A DNA stretch of 64,000 nt from Monoplex corrugatus (Eukaryota; Mollusca; Gastropoda; Littorinimorpha; Ranellidae). The notes beneath the pieces were generated by a model. It saw only the letters and a program-made list of their open reading frames with translations. It was not told the DNA's origin and searched no databases. Positions 1-42,784 of this stretch are shown here, one piece after another. The translations under genes were made by a program, and so were the position numbers. The stretch is taken from the NCBI GenBank assembly GCA_030674185.1, contig CM060307.1:27253696-27317695 (forward strand). Direction: 5' to 3'. Numbering within the stretch: the stretch's first letter is position 1; every line of letters starts with the position of its first letter.

Positions 1-573
1 GAAATTGTAAACAAGGGTATAAGGAAGAAGTCCACAAAAAATCTAACAAATAACTCAATAAGTGGATGAGTAATGTACATGTTAGTGAACATACTGCAAA
101 AAGCATGATTATGCCCCTTTTTTCCTAAAAAATAGTACTCCCAATTATGAGCAGATTATGATCAAGAGCAACATTCCTTGGGATTTATATGACTGTCATG
201 TGTTAGTGCTGATGTTGAATAAATAGTAAAACCACTTTTCCAATGTTCTGACTCATTTTGTGTGGCACAGTGTATTTGTGTATACTCGAAAGCTGTTATT
301 TTTTGGTAATTTTTTGTAGTTATGTCAGTTTCTGCTATACTAATTATCAACATAATCAAGTTATTTTGACAGGACATTGTAGACCAATGCATAACAACAA
401 AACATGCAAAACATCTGAGAGATCTGTCAAGAAATAAATGAGCAGTAACCATTTTATTGAACCTACCCTAAAAAGCTAAATTTTACCCTGGCAAGCTGTT
501 ATTCGAAAGTGCTATTATACTGAGCATTTAAGGGGTTAACTTAGAATTTCCACAGAGACACTCTCTAACTTAC
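1..573. other. KCMF1 intron 3 (partial)
   Basis: AT-rich sequence with no recognisable exon. It holds a tandem near-duplication of about 27 bp covering the exon 3 donor (540-595). The next KCMF1 exon is not in the window. Confidence 0.6.
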
Positions 574-15477
<14,904 letters not shown>

Positions 15478-16079
15478 TGTATGACACAAGTCCGACCTTA
15501 ACAAATTGACGAAATGGGATGACTGTCAAAGTTACATGTAAGCGAGACAGACGTTTCAGTTTCAGTTCCTTCCAATTCTACGAGATACTCAGCTACCAGT
15601 GGCCATAATGACGTCACGTCGATTCTCGTACATAATTCCAATGCGACGAGATTTCTGTTTATGCAATAAATTATGATAACGACCTAAAAGACCACACGGA
15701 TTAGTACAGCAACGTGTAATCAAAAAGCAAGCGAACAAATAAAACCAGACGGCTGCATTGTGAAAAATAACACATGACAATAACCTTCGTGAAATGTCGC
15801 TGATCAGTGGAGAAAACGGGCCTAAGCTGGGCAAACTTGATTTATAAGAAAATGTGCTTACTTATGCATTTTATGAACGCGGTTCATGTTCTCTTGATTG
15901 CTGCGCGCACAACACATGTGCACTCGGGCGCGATTTCCTAACATTAATGAAATCATGACTGAAGTCATGGTAATCAGTAAAAAAAAATTTAAAAAATAAT
16001 CACACACAAAAAAGAAAAGAAAACGAATACAAGAAATCCCCTCATGAAAAATAACGGCAAATGGCACAACACAGAGACA

Positions 16080-16395
16080 AGTTGATGTTTAAATATCTGG
16101 GAACAGCCATCTCAACATACGACAGATGCACATCAGAAATGGCCAGCTGAATTGACCAAGCTAAAACAGCAAAGAAGAGTGTTTTTACCAACAAATGTTT
16201 ATCAATTAACATCAAGAAGCGAGTTCTTCAGTGTTATATGGAACCAGTACTGTTATACGGATGCAAAGTCTGGACAAACAAGCAGAGTCAGAACAAGATT
16301 GAGATAGCTAAATATGGTTTCTAAGAAGAATGTCAAGAGTTCCATAGACAGCAAAGAAAACACACGAGACAGTGGTAAAGAAACAAACACGAAAA
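16080..16395 (+). mobile_element. RTE-like LINE 3' fragment, decayed
   Basis: Translation gives fragments such as CTSEMAS, TNKCLSINIKKRVLQCYMEP and LLYGCKVW, the same protein region as at 51225-51830. Stops and indels are present. It is a relic. Confidence 0.75.
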
Positions 16396-16589
16396 GAGAA
16401 AAAAATAAACATTAATTTTTACCTGCCCTGACTTTACAGTTACAAAATCTACAACAAAACAAAACAAAAATCAAATAAACAGGACAACGTCGGTGACAAA
16501 AGCAGGTCCCAACAAAAACGTTGGGTTAGTGAAAAAAAAATTTTTTTTTCATTTTGGTCGCCCGGCCTTTTGGGATGCACAAGATTTCA

Positions 16590-17313
16590 GCGTGTCTTCA
16601 GTCTGATGTAAGAATTGTCATTATTCTTCACCCTAGACTGTCAGTTCTCCGCTGTCTATCCACCAGTCTCTTTGGCAAAAGGAAGAGATTCCTCAAGACT
16701 TAAAAGATGCTACTGATGATCATCCATATTTGCCAGAGAAAGGATATCCCTCCTGTCCAGTATGTGGACTGATCGAGATCTTGCAAAAATCAGTTTAGCT
16801 CACGCAGCTAAGTCAATCATTCAGTGTGGCTTTTGTGGTGGAAGGAGCACGAGTGACTATGTGTTTGTCATATACCACTTGCAACCGAGAAAAGTGTCAC
16901 AAAAAACAAAAACAGAGAGAAACAAAAAAAAAACCCTGAGGAGCTCCACATGGTTTTATATATAAACCTGACCAATGCATTTGATATTGTTAACCAAAAT
17001 GACCTGCAAGAGGAATTTTGAAAGTTTGGTTGTTTCTTGTCAAACAAAACGTCCTGCAAGTGATACTTTGAAAGTTTGGGCATGATACAAGAGTATGGGC
17101 ATACATCCAACGCTTTACACAACAGAACAGAGTGAAACAGGAATGACTTCTACAGCTCACATTCTTCCCATCCTCTTTGCAACAACGCTGATATATACGT
17201 GGAGAGGCTTTGACTGGGGAAGAGGGGGATGTACATTTATTTCCTTTCAGATGGAAAACTCTTCAACCTGTGGGGACTCCAAGCCAAAACACGGCTGAAA
17301 GTACTCAAAGCTT
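16590..17313 (+). mobile_element. Highly decayed RTE-like RT core
   Basis: Several frames in succession resemble the RT core of the element at 22500-25760: QCGFCGGRSTSDYVFVI (compare QCGFRPGRSTVDMIFAM), a segment around NRNDLQE-like wording, PILFATTLIY, and SDGKLFNLWGLQAKTRL (compare DGSLFDLRRLQAKTKT). Many stops and frameshifts occur. The similarity was judged by eye. Confidence 0.6.
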
Positions 17314-17790
17314 TCATCATCATCATCGTCAGCTTTGCCACATGGCATGACGATCATGGCCTTCCATACCAATCTATCTTTTGTCACTGCAAGTGTATCT
17401 CCTATCGTTTTGTCCTCACCCACACTGCAAAAGTGCCCAATATTTTTCCCTGGGTCTACCTGGTGCTCTTTTTCCCTCTAGCTTTCCTGTTATGACTAGG
17501 TTCTCAAAGTTCTCTTTCCTCATAAAATGTCCTATAAATGTAGCTTGTCTTTTTCCTAATCTTCTTCATCATTGTTCTTTTCGTGTTTGCTTCTTTTACT
17601 ATTGTCTCATTTGTTTTCTTTGCTGTCCATGGAATTCTTAACATTTTCCTTAGAAACCACATTTCAGCTACCTCAGTCTTATTCTGACTGTGCTTGTTGA
17701 TTGTTCAGGCTTCGCATCCGTATATTAGCATTGGTCCTATAAAACACTGAAGAATTCTCTTCCTGATGTCAGTTGACAGGCACTTGTCGA
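17314..17790 (-). mobile_element. RTE-like LINE 3' fragment, minus strand
   Basis: The reverse complement encodes pieces like LIYGCEA, INKHSQNK, EMWFLRKMLRIPWTAKKTNE and the GRPREK-type region. It ends at GCCATGTGGCAAAG plus (ATG)n, the same 3' tail as at 51830 and 62355. Adjacent to the plus-strand relic at 16590-17313, it makes a tail-to-tail arrangement. Confidence 0.75.
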
Positions 17791-18628
17791 TAATAGTGTA
17801 TGACAGCCAAGAAGACTTGTTAAACACTCAACAACAACAAAATCATCAGCACCAACAGAACAGTCTTCAGGCCTCTCGAGGCTTTATTATTATGTCAGAC
17901 TGTGCGTCTTCATCAGCACATAATTCTGACTCAAACATGGCTGACAATAATTGGCTTCAGATAATCCTCCTAATAAGCCTGCTTAAATCAATCAATCAAA
18001 TCAAATAAAGAAAAAAGTAAACAAAGAAATTAATAAATAAATAAAGAGAAAAAGGAGATAAAATATTCAACAACAACAACAAAAAAGAAAAAGAAAGAAA
18101 GAAAGAAAGAAAAAGAAAAAAAACAAGGGGAATGGGGAGGGTAATGGAATCTTCATTCATCAGATGGAAAGAGAATACACCTGTCAGTGTTGTTCTGTTT
18201 GGTTGTAATTACAGAAAACCTTGAGCAAATATTCATTTCTGAACCAACACTTTGAAATCTTCTATGGTAGAGGAACTGTGTATCAGTAAAGCGAATATAA
18301 TCTTTTCATTTGTATGGAGATGATTTTAAGACTTATATTGACAGAGCACTGATCTGGTAGGAGATTTCTTATTCCGTAACTCCCTGCGTTTTTCTGTTTT
18401 TTGTTTTTGTTTATTTGCTTGTTTTTGTTTTCAGACAGAGGTTCCGAATCCTCAAAAGCTTTTTGGTTCGTTTGTTTGTATTGTTTCAGACCAGACAATT
18501 AATTTTATATCGAAATAGTGGTCTGTTTTGCTCGCTTGTCTTTGTCTTCCTTTCGTTCTTACATTTGCAAGCGAGACAACACTACTTAACAACAACAACA
18601 ACAATACTACTACTACTACTACTATTAC

Positions 18629-20125
18629 CGGCCTATCTCTAATCTCTCTTTCTTGTCAAAACTCCTTGAAAAAGTCGTCCTCAACCAGCTGAACTCTCAC
18701 CTGTCTGCCAACAATCTCCTCAATCCTTTCCAGTCAGCCTACCACCAGTGCCATAGCACTGAAACTGCCCTACTACACATTCTCAACAATCTCCTCCTTG
18801 CAACTGATACTGGCAAAGTCTCTCTCCTCACATTCCTTGATCTGTCTGCAGCCTTTGATACCATTGATCATGGTATTCTCCTTTCTAGACTTCATCATAC
18901 TTTTGGCATCTCTGACATTGCTCTGTCTTGGTTCACTTCATACCTATCAAACAGAAAACAAACCGTTCTCATCAATGGCACTTACTCTCAACCTGCATAC
19001 CTGACCTGTGGTTTCCACAAGGATCTGTCCTTGGCCCTGTTCTTTTCACTCTTTACACCTCCCCCCTGTCCACCATCATCAACTCCCATTCTATAAAACA
19101 CCACTTCTATGCTGATGACACCCAACTTCAAGACAGTGACTCACCTGATAATATACAGCGCCTGTTGACTCGCACCACTGAGTGTTACTCGGACATTAAG
19201 AACTGGATGACACACAATAGACTTCAGCTTAATGACGACAAAACAGAAGCTATCCTCATTGGCACCCGTCAGAAACTTTCTCAGCTGCCTCCTCTTTCTC
19301 TCCCATTATGTAACACATCAGTCCCAATTTCTGATTCAGCTAAAAACCTTGGTGTCTGCATTGACTCTACCCTCTCCATGAACAACTTTGTTTCTCAAAC
19401 TGCCAGATCCTGCTACTATCATCTCCATCGTATAAGGCTGATCAGGAAGTATCTCTCTGTGGAAACAACTGCAAAACTCGTTCTCTCCTTCATAATGTCT
19501 CGCATTGACTATTGCAATTCACTCCTGTCTGGTCTTCCTGCCTCCACCATTCACATCCTACAGCGCACTCAAAACAATGCTGCACGCCTTGTACTCAAAA
19601 AGAAAAAAGCTGACCACATATCTCCTCTCCTGGCACAACTTCACTGGCTCCCTGTATCAAAGCGCATACAGTACAAACTAGACACCATGTGCTACAAAAG
19701 CCTCAATAACGCAGCCCCCGATTACCTGTCAAGCCTACTTGAGATCTATCTTCCCTCACGTACCCTCCGCTCTGCCTCCGATCCTCTGACTTTTCGCTTT
19801 CCACGCACTAAGCTCAATACCTATGGTCCACGAGCCTTCTCTGTTTCTGGTCCACTCTCCTGGAACAAACTTCCTCTCTCAGTCCGTCAGCAACCTACTT
19901 TTGTCTCCTTCAAGTCCGCTCTCAAAACTCACCTTTTCTCCTCCGCATAAAATCCTAACCTCACTCAACCCCCCCCCCCCCCCCCCCCCCCCTCTGCAGC
20001 CTGTCTCCGCTCGGAGGGAATCACATGGTTATAATATATAATTGTATATGCTATGCTCTCTATAATTTTCCATTGGTTTTATTCTTGCTTTTATTGCTTT
20101 TATTCTTTCTCCCCATTTATAGCCA

Positions 20126-20193
<68 letters not shown>

Positions 20194-20285
20194 TGCTTGC
20201 GTGTGTGTCTGCTTCAGCGCTTAGATTTGATTTTATCAAGATTTTGCGCTATATAAATATTGTAATTATTATTATTATTATTATA
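18629..20285 (+). mobile_element. 5'-truncated L2/CR1-like LINE, copy 2
   Basis: Starts abruptly after (AAC)n/(TAC)n microsatellites, within the RT domain (ISNLSFLSKLLEKVVLNQL). RT motifs follow: [50 protein letters not shown] and the catalytic FYADDTQLQ near 19110. The coding region ends at 19950 (THLFSSA). One frameshift lies near 19010: a base is missing in the CG-(V/I)-PQGS motif. The 3' UTR has a poly-C run (19970-19991), a TG/CG microsatellite and GCGCTATATAAATATTGTAA plus (TTA)n. The last 730 bp are an inverted copy of 4760-5485. Confidence 0.9.
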
Positions 20286-20944
20286 GTAGCAGTAGTAGTA
20301 ACGACAGCAATGGATCGCATAATGCTGAGGCAGCTTGATCAGCCTTTGAAAGGCTGACCGGAAGGTTGGTAAAACAATCCATCATCATCATCAGTAGTAT
20401 AAGTAGTAGTGGTGGTAGTAGTAGTAACAGCAGCAATAGTAGTAGTAGTAGTATCATCATCATCATCATCATCATTATCATAATTAATCAATAAATCAAT
20501 CAATCAATTAATTAATGAAATAACAATGATAATTCCATTGATGTTGTATAGCGCAAACAGTCCATGTCAAAGAATGCTCGTTGTACTTTAATATTCCCCC
20601 TCTCTCGAGGGTTGAAACATATTGCCCACTACATGTATTTACTCAGTTCGTTAAAGACTAAGAATGATCGAAATTAAAAGCAAGAATACGCTCTGCAAGT
20701 TTTCGAACAGCATGGATCGCACAGTAGAAATTCGTAAGATGGATCCGATCAGATGGATCACAACCGAAATAAGTTGCTCTAGTCTCATTAAAACAAAACA
20801 AACACTAATAAGAGGAACGCTGAGCCAAACAAAAGGGCGCTCACTGAGGTAACAGATCTCCCCGATGTAAATCGGGTTCAACCCGAGATCAGGTTGACAT
20901 CAAAGACCGTTCTAGGCCTATTTATAACTTCTTTGGTTGACACC

Positions 20945-35967
<15,023 letters not shown>

Positions 35968-36506
35968 TGAACGCCTTCACCACCACTACAAACCTTGCTC
36001 CTCCTGGTACACCTGGCCTTTGCCTTTACCTGCTGCTACTTGTTTAACTTTACTTTCGCTCACCCTGTCCATCAGCTTCCTGCAGGTGATCTGACCTGTT
36101 TTCCTCTCTCACCCTATCCAGTAGCTTCCAGGCTGATCTTAACACGCTGTGCTTCTGCGTGAGCATGATTTTGCCACCAGAGAACCATTTGCGCTGTTGT
36201 GCCTGAGCAGTGCTTGGATGACAAGTCACAGTTTTCTTAATAGGTTTCCCTGACCTGCAGACTATGTATATGTGATAAAAGAAAGACCACAACTCTTGCA
36301 AACTTCCTTTGTTATCTTCTGAGCACTGTGCAAGTAATTATTAGCTTGTTTTTTACATTTTTTTCCTAACAACATTGGCCAACAGACAACAGTTCTCTGC
36401 CAGGCAAATTCTTAGATATGTGGTGAATCATGCGGTGATGTTGATCCAGAACATGACACAAATTGTGAGAAATCAGGAGAAACAGTGGTGAAAATGGAAC
36501 GTGAGG
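35968..36506 (+). other. QDPR: QDPR 3' UTR/flank
   Basis: Presumed 3' UTR. No AATAAA occurs before the piggyBac remnant at 36511. The first plus-strand AATAAA lies inside that remnant (37035-37040), and another, with T/GT-rich sequence after it, is at 39633-39638. The true cleavage site cannot be chosen from sequence alone. Confidence 0.4.
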
Positions 36507-36510
36507 TTAA

Positions 36511-37230
36511 CACATTTCTGACCACGCAATATCTGCTGAGTTTGCTGCCCCTGGACCAGTTAATTTTGACTTGCAGTCTGTGCTATAGATTGTTTCACTT
36601 AGAATCCTTTTACATCCCTGTTTCAGATTAGATTTGCTTAAAACGTTATGAAATTGTGTAAATGATTATTTGATATATTTTGCAATTGTTTGATATATAG
36701 TGCAATTGTCTTGCAAAAAAGAAAAATTGAATATTCGATTCAGCAGTCATGTACACTGGCGCCATAAACATTTTGATTGTTGTTTCTCGTGGTGTTCACA
36801 AACAGTGAATGAGCATCACCATCACCGCCATTCATCGCATCAGTGTCACTATTTTTGACAATACTTTTGTTGGAATTGTTCTCAAAGTCACTGTCGGAAT
36901 CATTACTTGAATCTTCATCGTCCGCAGCACTGAGTTCATCCATGAAAATTTTGTCCAGCACTTGTTGAGTGGTGTACAAGTTTTTGTTTTGCCCGAGTGG
37001 TGTAAAAAATGTTGCTTTGCCATAATTTTAAAGGAATAAAAGAATGTTACATTTACAGGAAGGCCAGAGGTAGTTACTCCATGCAACCCTTGTTTGACAA
37101 AGTCCTTCCTTCTGTTGTCCTGGCAACAGCCAAAAGCAAAAGTGATAATCATGACCAGTAATGTGTTGGCTGCAGTTCAAAGGCAAAATTTTGTGCAGGC
37201 AACGAATTGTATGTTGTGGTCAGAAATGTG
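36511..37230 (-). mobile_element. Internally deleted piggyBac element
   Basis: Bounded by TTAA on both sides (36507-36510 and 37231-37234), with matching inverted ends CACATTTCTGACCAC. On the minus strand it retains a short acidic reading frame (QQVLDKIFMDELSAADDEDS then SNDSDSDFENN) of the kind found at the N-terminus of piggyBac transposases. No DDD catalytic domain remains. It is non-autonomous. The TTAA duplication and ends are directly seen; the transposase similarity is by composition and motif only. Confidence 0.85.
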
Positions 37231-37649
37231 TTAAGCCAAAGTAACTCTCAAGGAAACAAATTTGATTTAAAAAAAACAAAACATGGCAGTTCAAGGCTGT
37301 TTACCACAATTTTAGTGCTGTGTTAAAAATCACATGAATTTATGAAGACAACTGAAATTCATGAAAATAGTTGAAGTTTAAACTACTTAAAAAACTACCA
37401 CATTTCTATAACTGTATGGAATTTTATGTAAATTGATTGAATGGTGCATGAGTTATCAAAAGTTCAGTCTAGGCACATTTCCATTACATAGCCAAAAACA
37501 ACCAGGAAGGATCTTCAGGCTGTAAACCATGTAGGGATTGTAGGGTCACACCTTTCAGTCAAAGCTGGTGGATAGGGTGAGGGAGTGAAAGGGTTAGGCT
37601 TAGACCAAAAGCTGGTTGGTCTTAGATCTTCACTTAGTCTTTTTGGAAT

Positions 37650-38600
37650 GGGTTATTAACAAATGTAATCTTTAGTTTTGATTTTGTAATCACTGTAGAT
37701 TTGTTCTCATTCTTCAATTTCCAGTTTTGTTGATAACAAAATTAATTATTCTCAATCTGTGTTTTCCAGGTCATTCATTCAATGTGTTATCTTCAGTCCC
37801 TGTTTTCCAGTTTCATTCTAAGTATGGTTATTCTCAGTTCTTATTTTCCTGTTCTGTCTTTTGTAAGATTGCTTATTCAGTGTTCATTTGTTTTCAGTGC
37901 TGATTTATCTCAAACCTTAATTTCCATTTTCATTCAAAGGTAGAGTTTTTTTTTTCTATGTTCAGTCTTTATATTTTTATGCTCATTTAGAGTGTCTGTA
38001 TTTTGATCCTCATTTAGTCTGTCTAAAATTTAATCGAGTCAAAGTGACTTGTTTGTTTTTGCTTTTGTCAGTGAACAAAATGTATCACTGAAGTTCAGCA
38101 AGGATTTCAAATCCATCATGAAAATTGTGCTAGTTATTTACCAAGCTGAGCTGTGTAAATGGTATTCTCTCACATTCCTTATTGAGATGATTGAGTGTGG
38201 TTATAATATGAACATGGTTTACTCCTCCACATAGCCTGTGTTCCCCTTTCCCTATGTACTCTAGTCCCTGTGTGAGACATTATTTGTTGACTGTCTGAAA
38301 TATGAAGTAGGCATGATATATTGTTTGGAGCACAGAGTACAGGTTCTTTGAAGCTAAGCACATGGTATGGTTAGTTGTTTTTGAAGCACAAAGCATAGTG
38401 AGCTATTTGGAGCACAAGGTAATCTTGTTAAGCTGTTTCATGCTCTAACAACTCATGTGCTGTTTTCAAAGTGCAAGTGAGACATGCTTAGCAGTTTGAA
38501 GCACAGACTGCACACAAAGTAGACATGGTGATGTGCACATGTAGAGATGTTGAGCTGTTTGAAGCACAGGGTAGAATTGTGTAGGTAAACAGTGGGCATT
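37650..38600. repeat. Degenerate minisatellites (TTTTCCAG-type and GAAGCACA-type)
   Basis: First, loose ~60-65 bp units with TTCAGT..TTTTCC(A)G (37650-37990). Then units with TTTGAAGCACA(A/G)AG and CATGG(T)A (38290-38600). Both are strongly diverged, so boundaries are approximate. Confidence 0.6.
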
Positions 38601-38639
38601 CATGAATGAATTCCACCTATAAATGATTTCTGATACATT

Positions 38640-39262
38640 TGCTTGATAGTGTGTACCTGTCCCTGTTAGTGGTACATTCTATGTGTTTGCTTGTGTCCCT
38701 TTGTTCAGGGAGATGGTGATACTTGTTAGAAATGAATGAAACCTGTTCCGTGTCTGTTCGTTCAGTCAGGGTAATGGAGATACCAGCTTGACACAGAATG
38801 ATATTCACTCCATGTTCCTTTGTTCAGGGAAATGGGGATAATAGCTTGACATGAATGAAAGTTGTTTCATGCCCTTTTGTCTAGGGAATAGGGATACTTG
38901 TTAGATACGAATGCATCTTGTACCACACCCCATTATGCTGGGAAATGGTGATGAAATTAAGACACGAATGAGACTTGTTCCATGTCCCTTTGTTTGGGTA
39001 AATGGAGATAAAACTGAGACTGAATGAAACTTGCTGTGTGACACTTTGTTCAGGGAAATGGGGATACAATTGAGACGCTAACAAAAATTGTTCCATGCCC
39101 CTGTGTTCAGAGAAATGGGGGTAGAATTGAGACATGAATGAAACATTTTCCCTCTCTGTTTGTTCAGGGAAACAGGGATACTTGTTAGACATGAATGAAA
39201 CTTCTTCCCTGTCCCTTTGCTCAGGGAGATATGGGTACTAACCTGACAGGAATGAAACTTGT
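38640..39262. repeat. ~60-bp minisatellite
   Basis: About ten diverged units of CTTTGTTCAGGGAAATGGGG + ATACTTGTTAGACATGAATG + AAACTTGTTCCATGTCC. The near-60-bp period keeps some frames open on the minus strand, but no protein family is recognised. Confidence 0.85.
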
Positions 39263-39828
39263 CTAATATTTCACTGATCAGACTTACATATTGTGCCCTA
39301 GTCCACATTCTGAAGCACAGAAGTATTTAGTGTATAAGCAGAGTGATAAGTATTTGTTATTTATGTAAACTGATGATTTTTGTTGATGGTGTGTGTGTGT
39401 GTGTGTAGTGTGCTAACTAACACCAGTTAGTGCTGTCACTGTATTGCAATTCGTAAGTACAAGGTAGTGATCTGACTATGTGCAGATTGAAATGTAGTAT
39501 TTCCACTGTGTATCAATTGAACGATAGCACTTGCACAAATTGTTAATTGCTGACCCAGTATGAGGTGTGTCGGTTGTCATTTGAGATTAATTTACAGTCA
39601 TTGTTGAAGTTTTGAAAGATGATTTTTAATCAAATAAAAGTTTATGTTATCAGTATTGTTTGATTTGTTATTGATCTGATTTGATTTATTGTGGATGTAA
39701 ACTTTTGAGAAGCTGAAACAATATGTTAACATAGCTGAATGATATTGCAGCATTTGTTATTAGTTGTTGACATTTACTTAACTAAGTCTGAGTGACAAAT
39801 GTTTTCTTTTAAACATGTTTTCAGACTG

Positions 39829-40267
39829 GAACCAGAAAAACACAAAAATAGAATCAGAATGCATATTTAATACAACCAGACAAGACAGGCACTAATTTTC
39901 AGCCAACTGGCCTTTGTCAAGCGTGAATGTAAGATCACAAACAAACAAACACCAAATACAAAAATTAGGAGAAAAAGACTGAAACTTCCCTGCTACTTCG
40001 TCCAGTGGGAGAAGAGGACTCTTGTCTATGACACTTTGTTCAGGGACTCTTCTCCCACTGGATGAAGCAGCAGGGAAGTTTCAGTCTTTTTCTCGTAAGT
40101 TTTGTATTTGGTGTTTGTTTGTTTGTGATCTTACATTCACACTTGACTTCGCCCAAAAATTTGCGCCTGTCTTGTCTGGTTATATTAAATATGTGTTCTG
40201 ATTCTATTTTCGTGTTTTTCTGGTTCCTGTTAGCTTGAACGTGGGCAGTTACCTTGTTTGGGATTTT
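39829..40267 (+). mobile_element. Palindromic (foldback) element, copy 1, with 14-bp TSD
   Basis: Two arms of about 185-190 bp (39829-40020 and 40045-40227) are inverted copies of each other, starting GAACCAGAAAAACAC and ending GTGTTTTTCTGGTTC, around a loop of about 25 bp. A 40-bp non-palindromic tail (TGTTAGCTTGAACGTGGGCA...) follows. The whole is flanked by a perfect 14-bp direct repeat ATGTTTTCAGACTG (39815-39828 and 40268-40281). A related element is at 47276-47803. No coding sequence is present. Confidence 0.85.
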
Positions 40268-40589
40268 ATGTTTTCAGACTGTTTGCCATAGCTGTGATTT
40301 ATATTTGTCAGATCAAAAAACTGAATACCCATTGAATATCTGTAAATGTTTTCCTGGTTGTGATTTTTTTAAATTGTTGACTGGAATTGCCTGTGTTAGA
40401 CACACATATTTGATTTGTTATATGATCAGTGTGATTCAGATTTTTTTGTTTGTTTGTTTCAGTTTGAATCAGAAAAGATTTCTCTGTAAGCATGGTATAG
40501 CTTGAAACTGCTGTTTGAATTCCTCTAGAAATCTAACTGCAATGTGTGGATCCCATCTTTAACTGATGCTGTGCGATTGATTTTATTGT

Positions 40590-41290
40590 AATTAGGTACT
40601 TGTATTCAGGCTCATTTCCACTGTGACTGTGTGCTTGTATTTAGGTTCATCTCGACTGTGGATATGTGCTTTTGTTCAGATTCATTTCCACTGTGGTTAT
40701 GTGCTTGTATTTGATCAGGTTCATTTCCTTTGTGAGTGTGTGCTTGTAATAGGTTATTTCCTCTGTGACAGTGTGCTTATATTAAGTTCATTTCCCCTCT
40801 GTGTGTGATTTTAGGCTATTCAGTCATGTTCATTTCCCCTGTAAGTGCTTGTATTCAGATTTCATGTCCATTGTGACTGTGTGCTTGTATTCACGTCCAG
40901 TTTCACAGTGGTTATGTTCATGTATTCAGGTTACATTTCCACAGTGGTGGTGTGCTTGTGTTCAGGTTCATTTCCACTGTGACTGTGTGCTTGTATTCAC
41001 GTCCATTTTCACAGTGGTTGTGTTCATGTATTCAGGTACATTTCCACAGTGGTGATGTGCTTGTGTTCAGGTTCAGTTCCACATTGACTATGTGGTTGTT
41101 TTCAGATTCATTTCGTCAGTAACTAAATGCTTGTATTCAATCCACTTCCATTGTCACTATGTGCATAGTCATTCAGGATTCATTTCCACAGTGGCTATGT
41201 GCTTGTATTCAGGTTCATTCCCAGTGTGAGTGTGTGCTTATAATGAGTTCATTTCTTCTGTAACTAAGTGCTTGTATTCAGTCAAGTATA
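40590..41290. repeat. ~35-41-bp minisatellite
   Basis: Some 17-19 units of the form TTCATTTCCACTGTGACTGT + GTGCTTGTATTCAGG, with higher identity in the middle (40880-41060), where longer composite units occur. Confidence 0.88.
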
Positions 41291-41918
41291 TTTAGTGTCC
41301 TTTTGTGTGTAAACTATTCCATAACTAATGACACTATACATTCGTGAAGCAATAACCAGAACGTGTGTATGATTGAGAAAACCAAGCAATATTTTGCGAA
41401 CAGGAATGCTTTTTTTTTTAAATATTACATTTGATAACATTTATACAAACGTGCATTTGTACAGAAGCACCATCTTTTGATGGCTTCTTTGTTTTATCAG
41501 AATATGTATTTTGATTGCATTTATATGGGAACATCTACTGTGTCATTACAATAAATCCATTCCAAAAAACTAATGAAAGCAAGGCTACTTACTTTTTCTG
41601 TAAGTATTTTTGAAGTGAGATTTTTAAAATGAATATGAAAGTTCTCTTTTATGTACCATTTTTTCCAGTATGTTCGCAATGATCCATGGGATTAACTTTG
41701 TGCTATGTTGTGTTCTGTCTCACCATTTTAAAACGGTATCTTATCATTTTCTGGATTTATAAACTTGACATCAGGAACATATTTCCTTTGATGTTTGTTA
41801 AGATCATGCTTGTTTAATTTAATTCAGTACAGTCGAGTTCAATTCAGTTCTCCTTTAGTCATGGTGTTAGTGAATGTGGCATCATCTCAGTGTTGCGTTG
41901 CCATATTGAGAAAACTAA

Positions 41919-42096
41919 AATTGAAATTGAAAGACAGTCCACTGAAATTGAAATTGAAAGACAGTCCACTGAAATTGAAATTGAAAGATAGTCCATTGAA
42001 ATTGAAAGTCAGTCCACTGAAATTGAAATTGATAGACAGTCCACTGAAACTGAAATTGAAAGATAGTCCACTGAAATTGAAAGTGAAAGGCAGTCC
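41919..42096. repeat. 27-bp minisatellite
   Basis: Six to seven units of AAATTGAAATTGAAAGACAG + TCCACTG, some shortened. The 27-bp period gives an open frame of LKLKLKDSP repeats, which I take as a repeat artefact rather than a gene. Confidence 0.9.
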
Positions 42097-42307
42097 GCCA
42101 CAAGCAAACAAGAAAGATTCATCTTCTGCACAAAGTGTCACATGTTAGCTTAATGTCATGAAAGATCTGTACTAAGTGCCACGCATATTTCCTAGTGGTC
42201 AAAAAAGATCTTCTGTACTGTCATATGAACACCTTAGTAATAAAGAAAGATTAATTTTTTGTATGAATATTATGCATACATTTAGTGTCAATTTAATTAA
42301 GAGCGCG

Positions 42308-42381
<74 letters not shown>

Positions 42382-42426
42382 ACACACACACATCACTCTC
42401 ACTCACACACACACACACACACACAC

Positions 42427-42495
<69 letters not shown>
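42308..42495. repeat. (CA)n microsatellite
   Basis: About 185 bp of CA with a central interruption (CATCACTCTCACTC). Confidence 0.97.
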
Positions 42496-42499
<4 letters not shown>

Positions 42500-42784
42500 G
42501 TTAAATAGTCTAAAATCACTTAAGCAAGTAGACATTAAGTCAGTCTTCATCCCCAGCACAATACAATTGTTACCTTGTCAATGTTGTTGTTTCTTTCATA
42601 CCCCTTCATAGAGGGCACTGGTCTGAATGAATTGATTATCTGAATTTGATTCTACAAATGTTACCCATCATAACCTCATGATTTTACAATAGTGTACTTA
42701 TTTTACACCTTCTCCTTGCATGACAGACTCCTTGCTGACACACTGATTGAAATGCAGTAAAGACCCATCAGCGGTTTTGTGTGT

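Larger units (their letters stand above)
15478..20944. other. KCMF1-QDPR head-to-head intergenic region
   Basis: A 5.5-kb spacer between two divergent start codons. Both promoters should lie at its ends. The middle is occupied by decayed RTE-like fragments (16080-17310, 17314-17790) and an L2/CR1-like LINE (18629-20285). The 300 bp next to each start look unique. No TATA box was recognised at either end. Confidence 0.7.

Noticed and set aside
38881..39308. Two open frames over the 60-bp minisatellite
   Set aside because: The open frames follow from the near-60-bp period; the composition is unlike a known protein.
41795..42148. Lys-rich repeat protein (LKLKLKDSP units)
   Set aside because: A 27-bp minisatellite with a period divisible by three keeps the frame open; no start context or homologue recognised.
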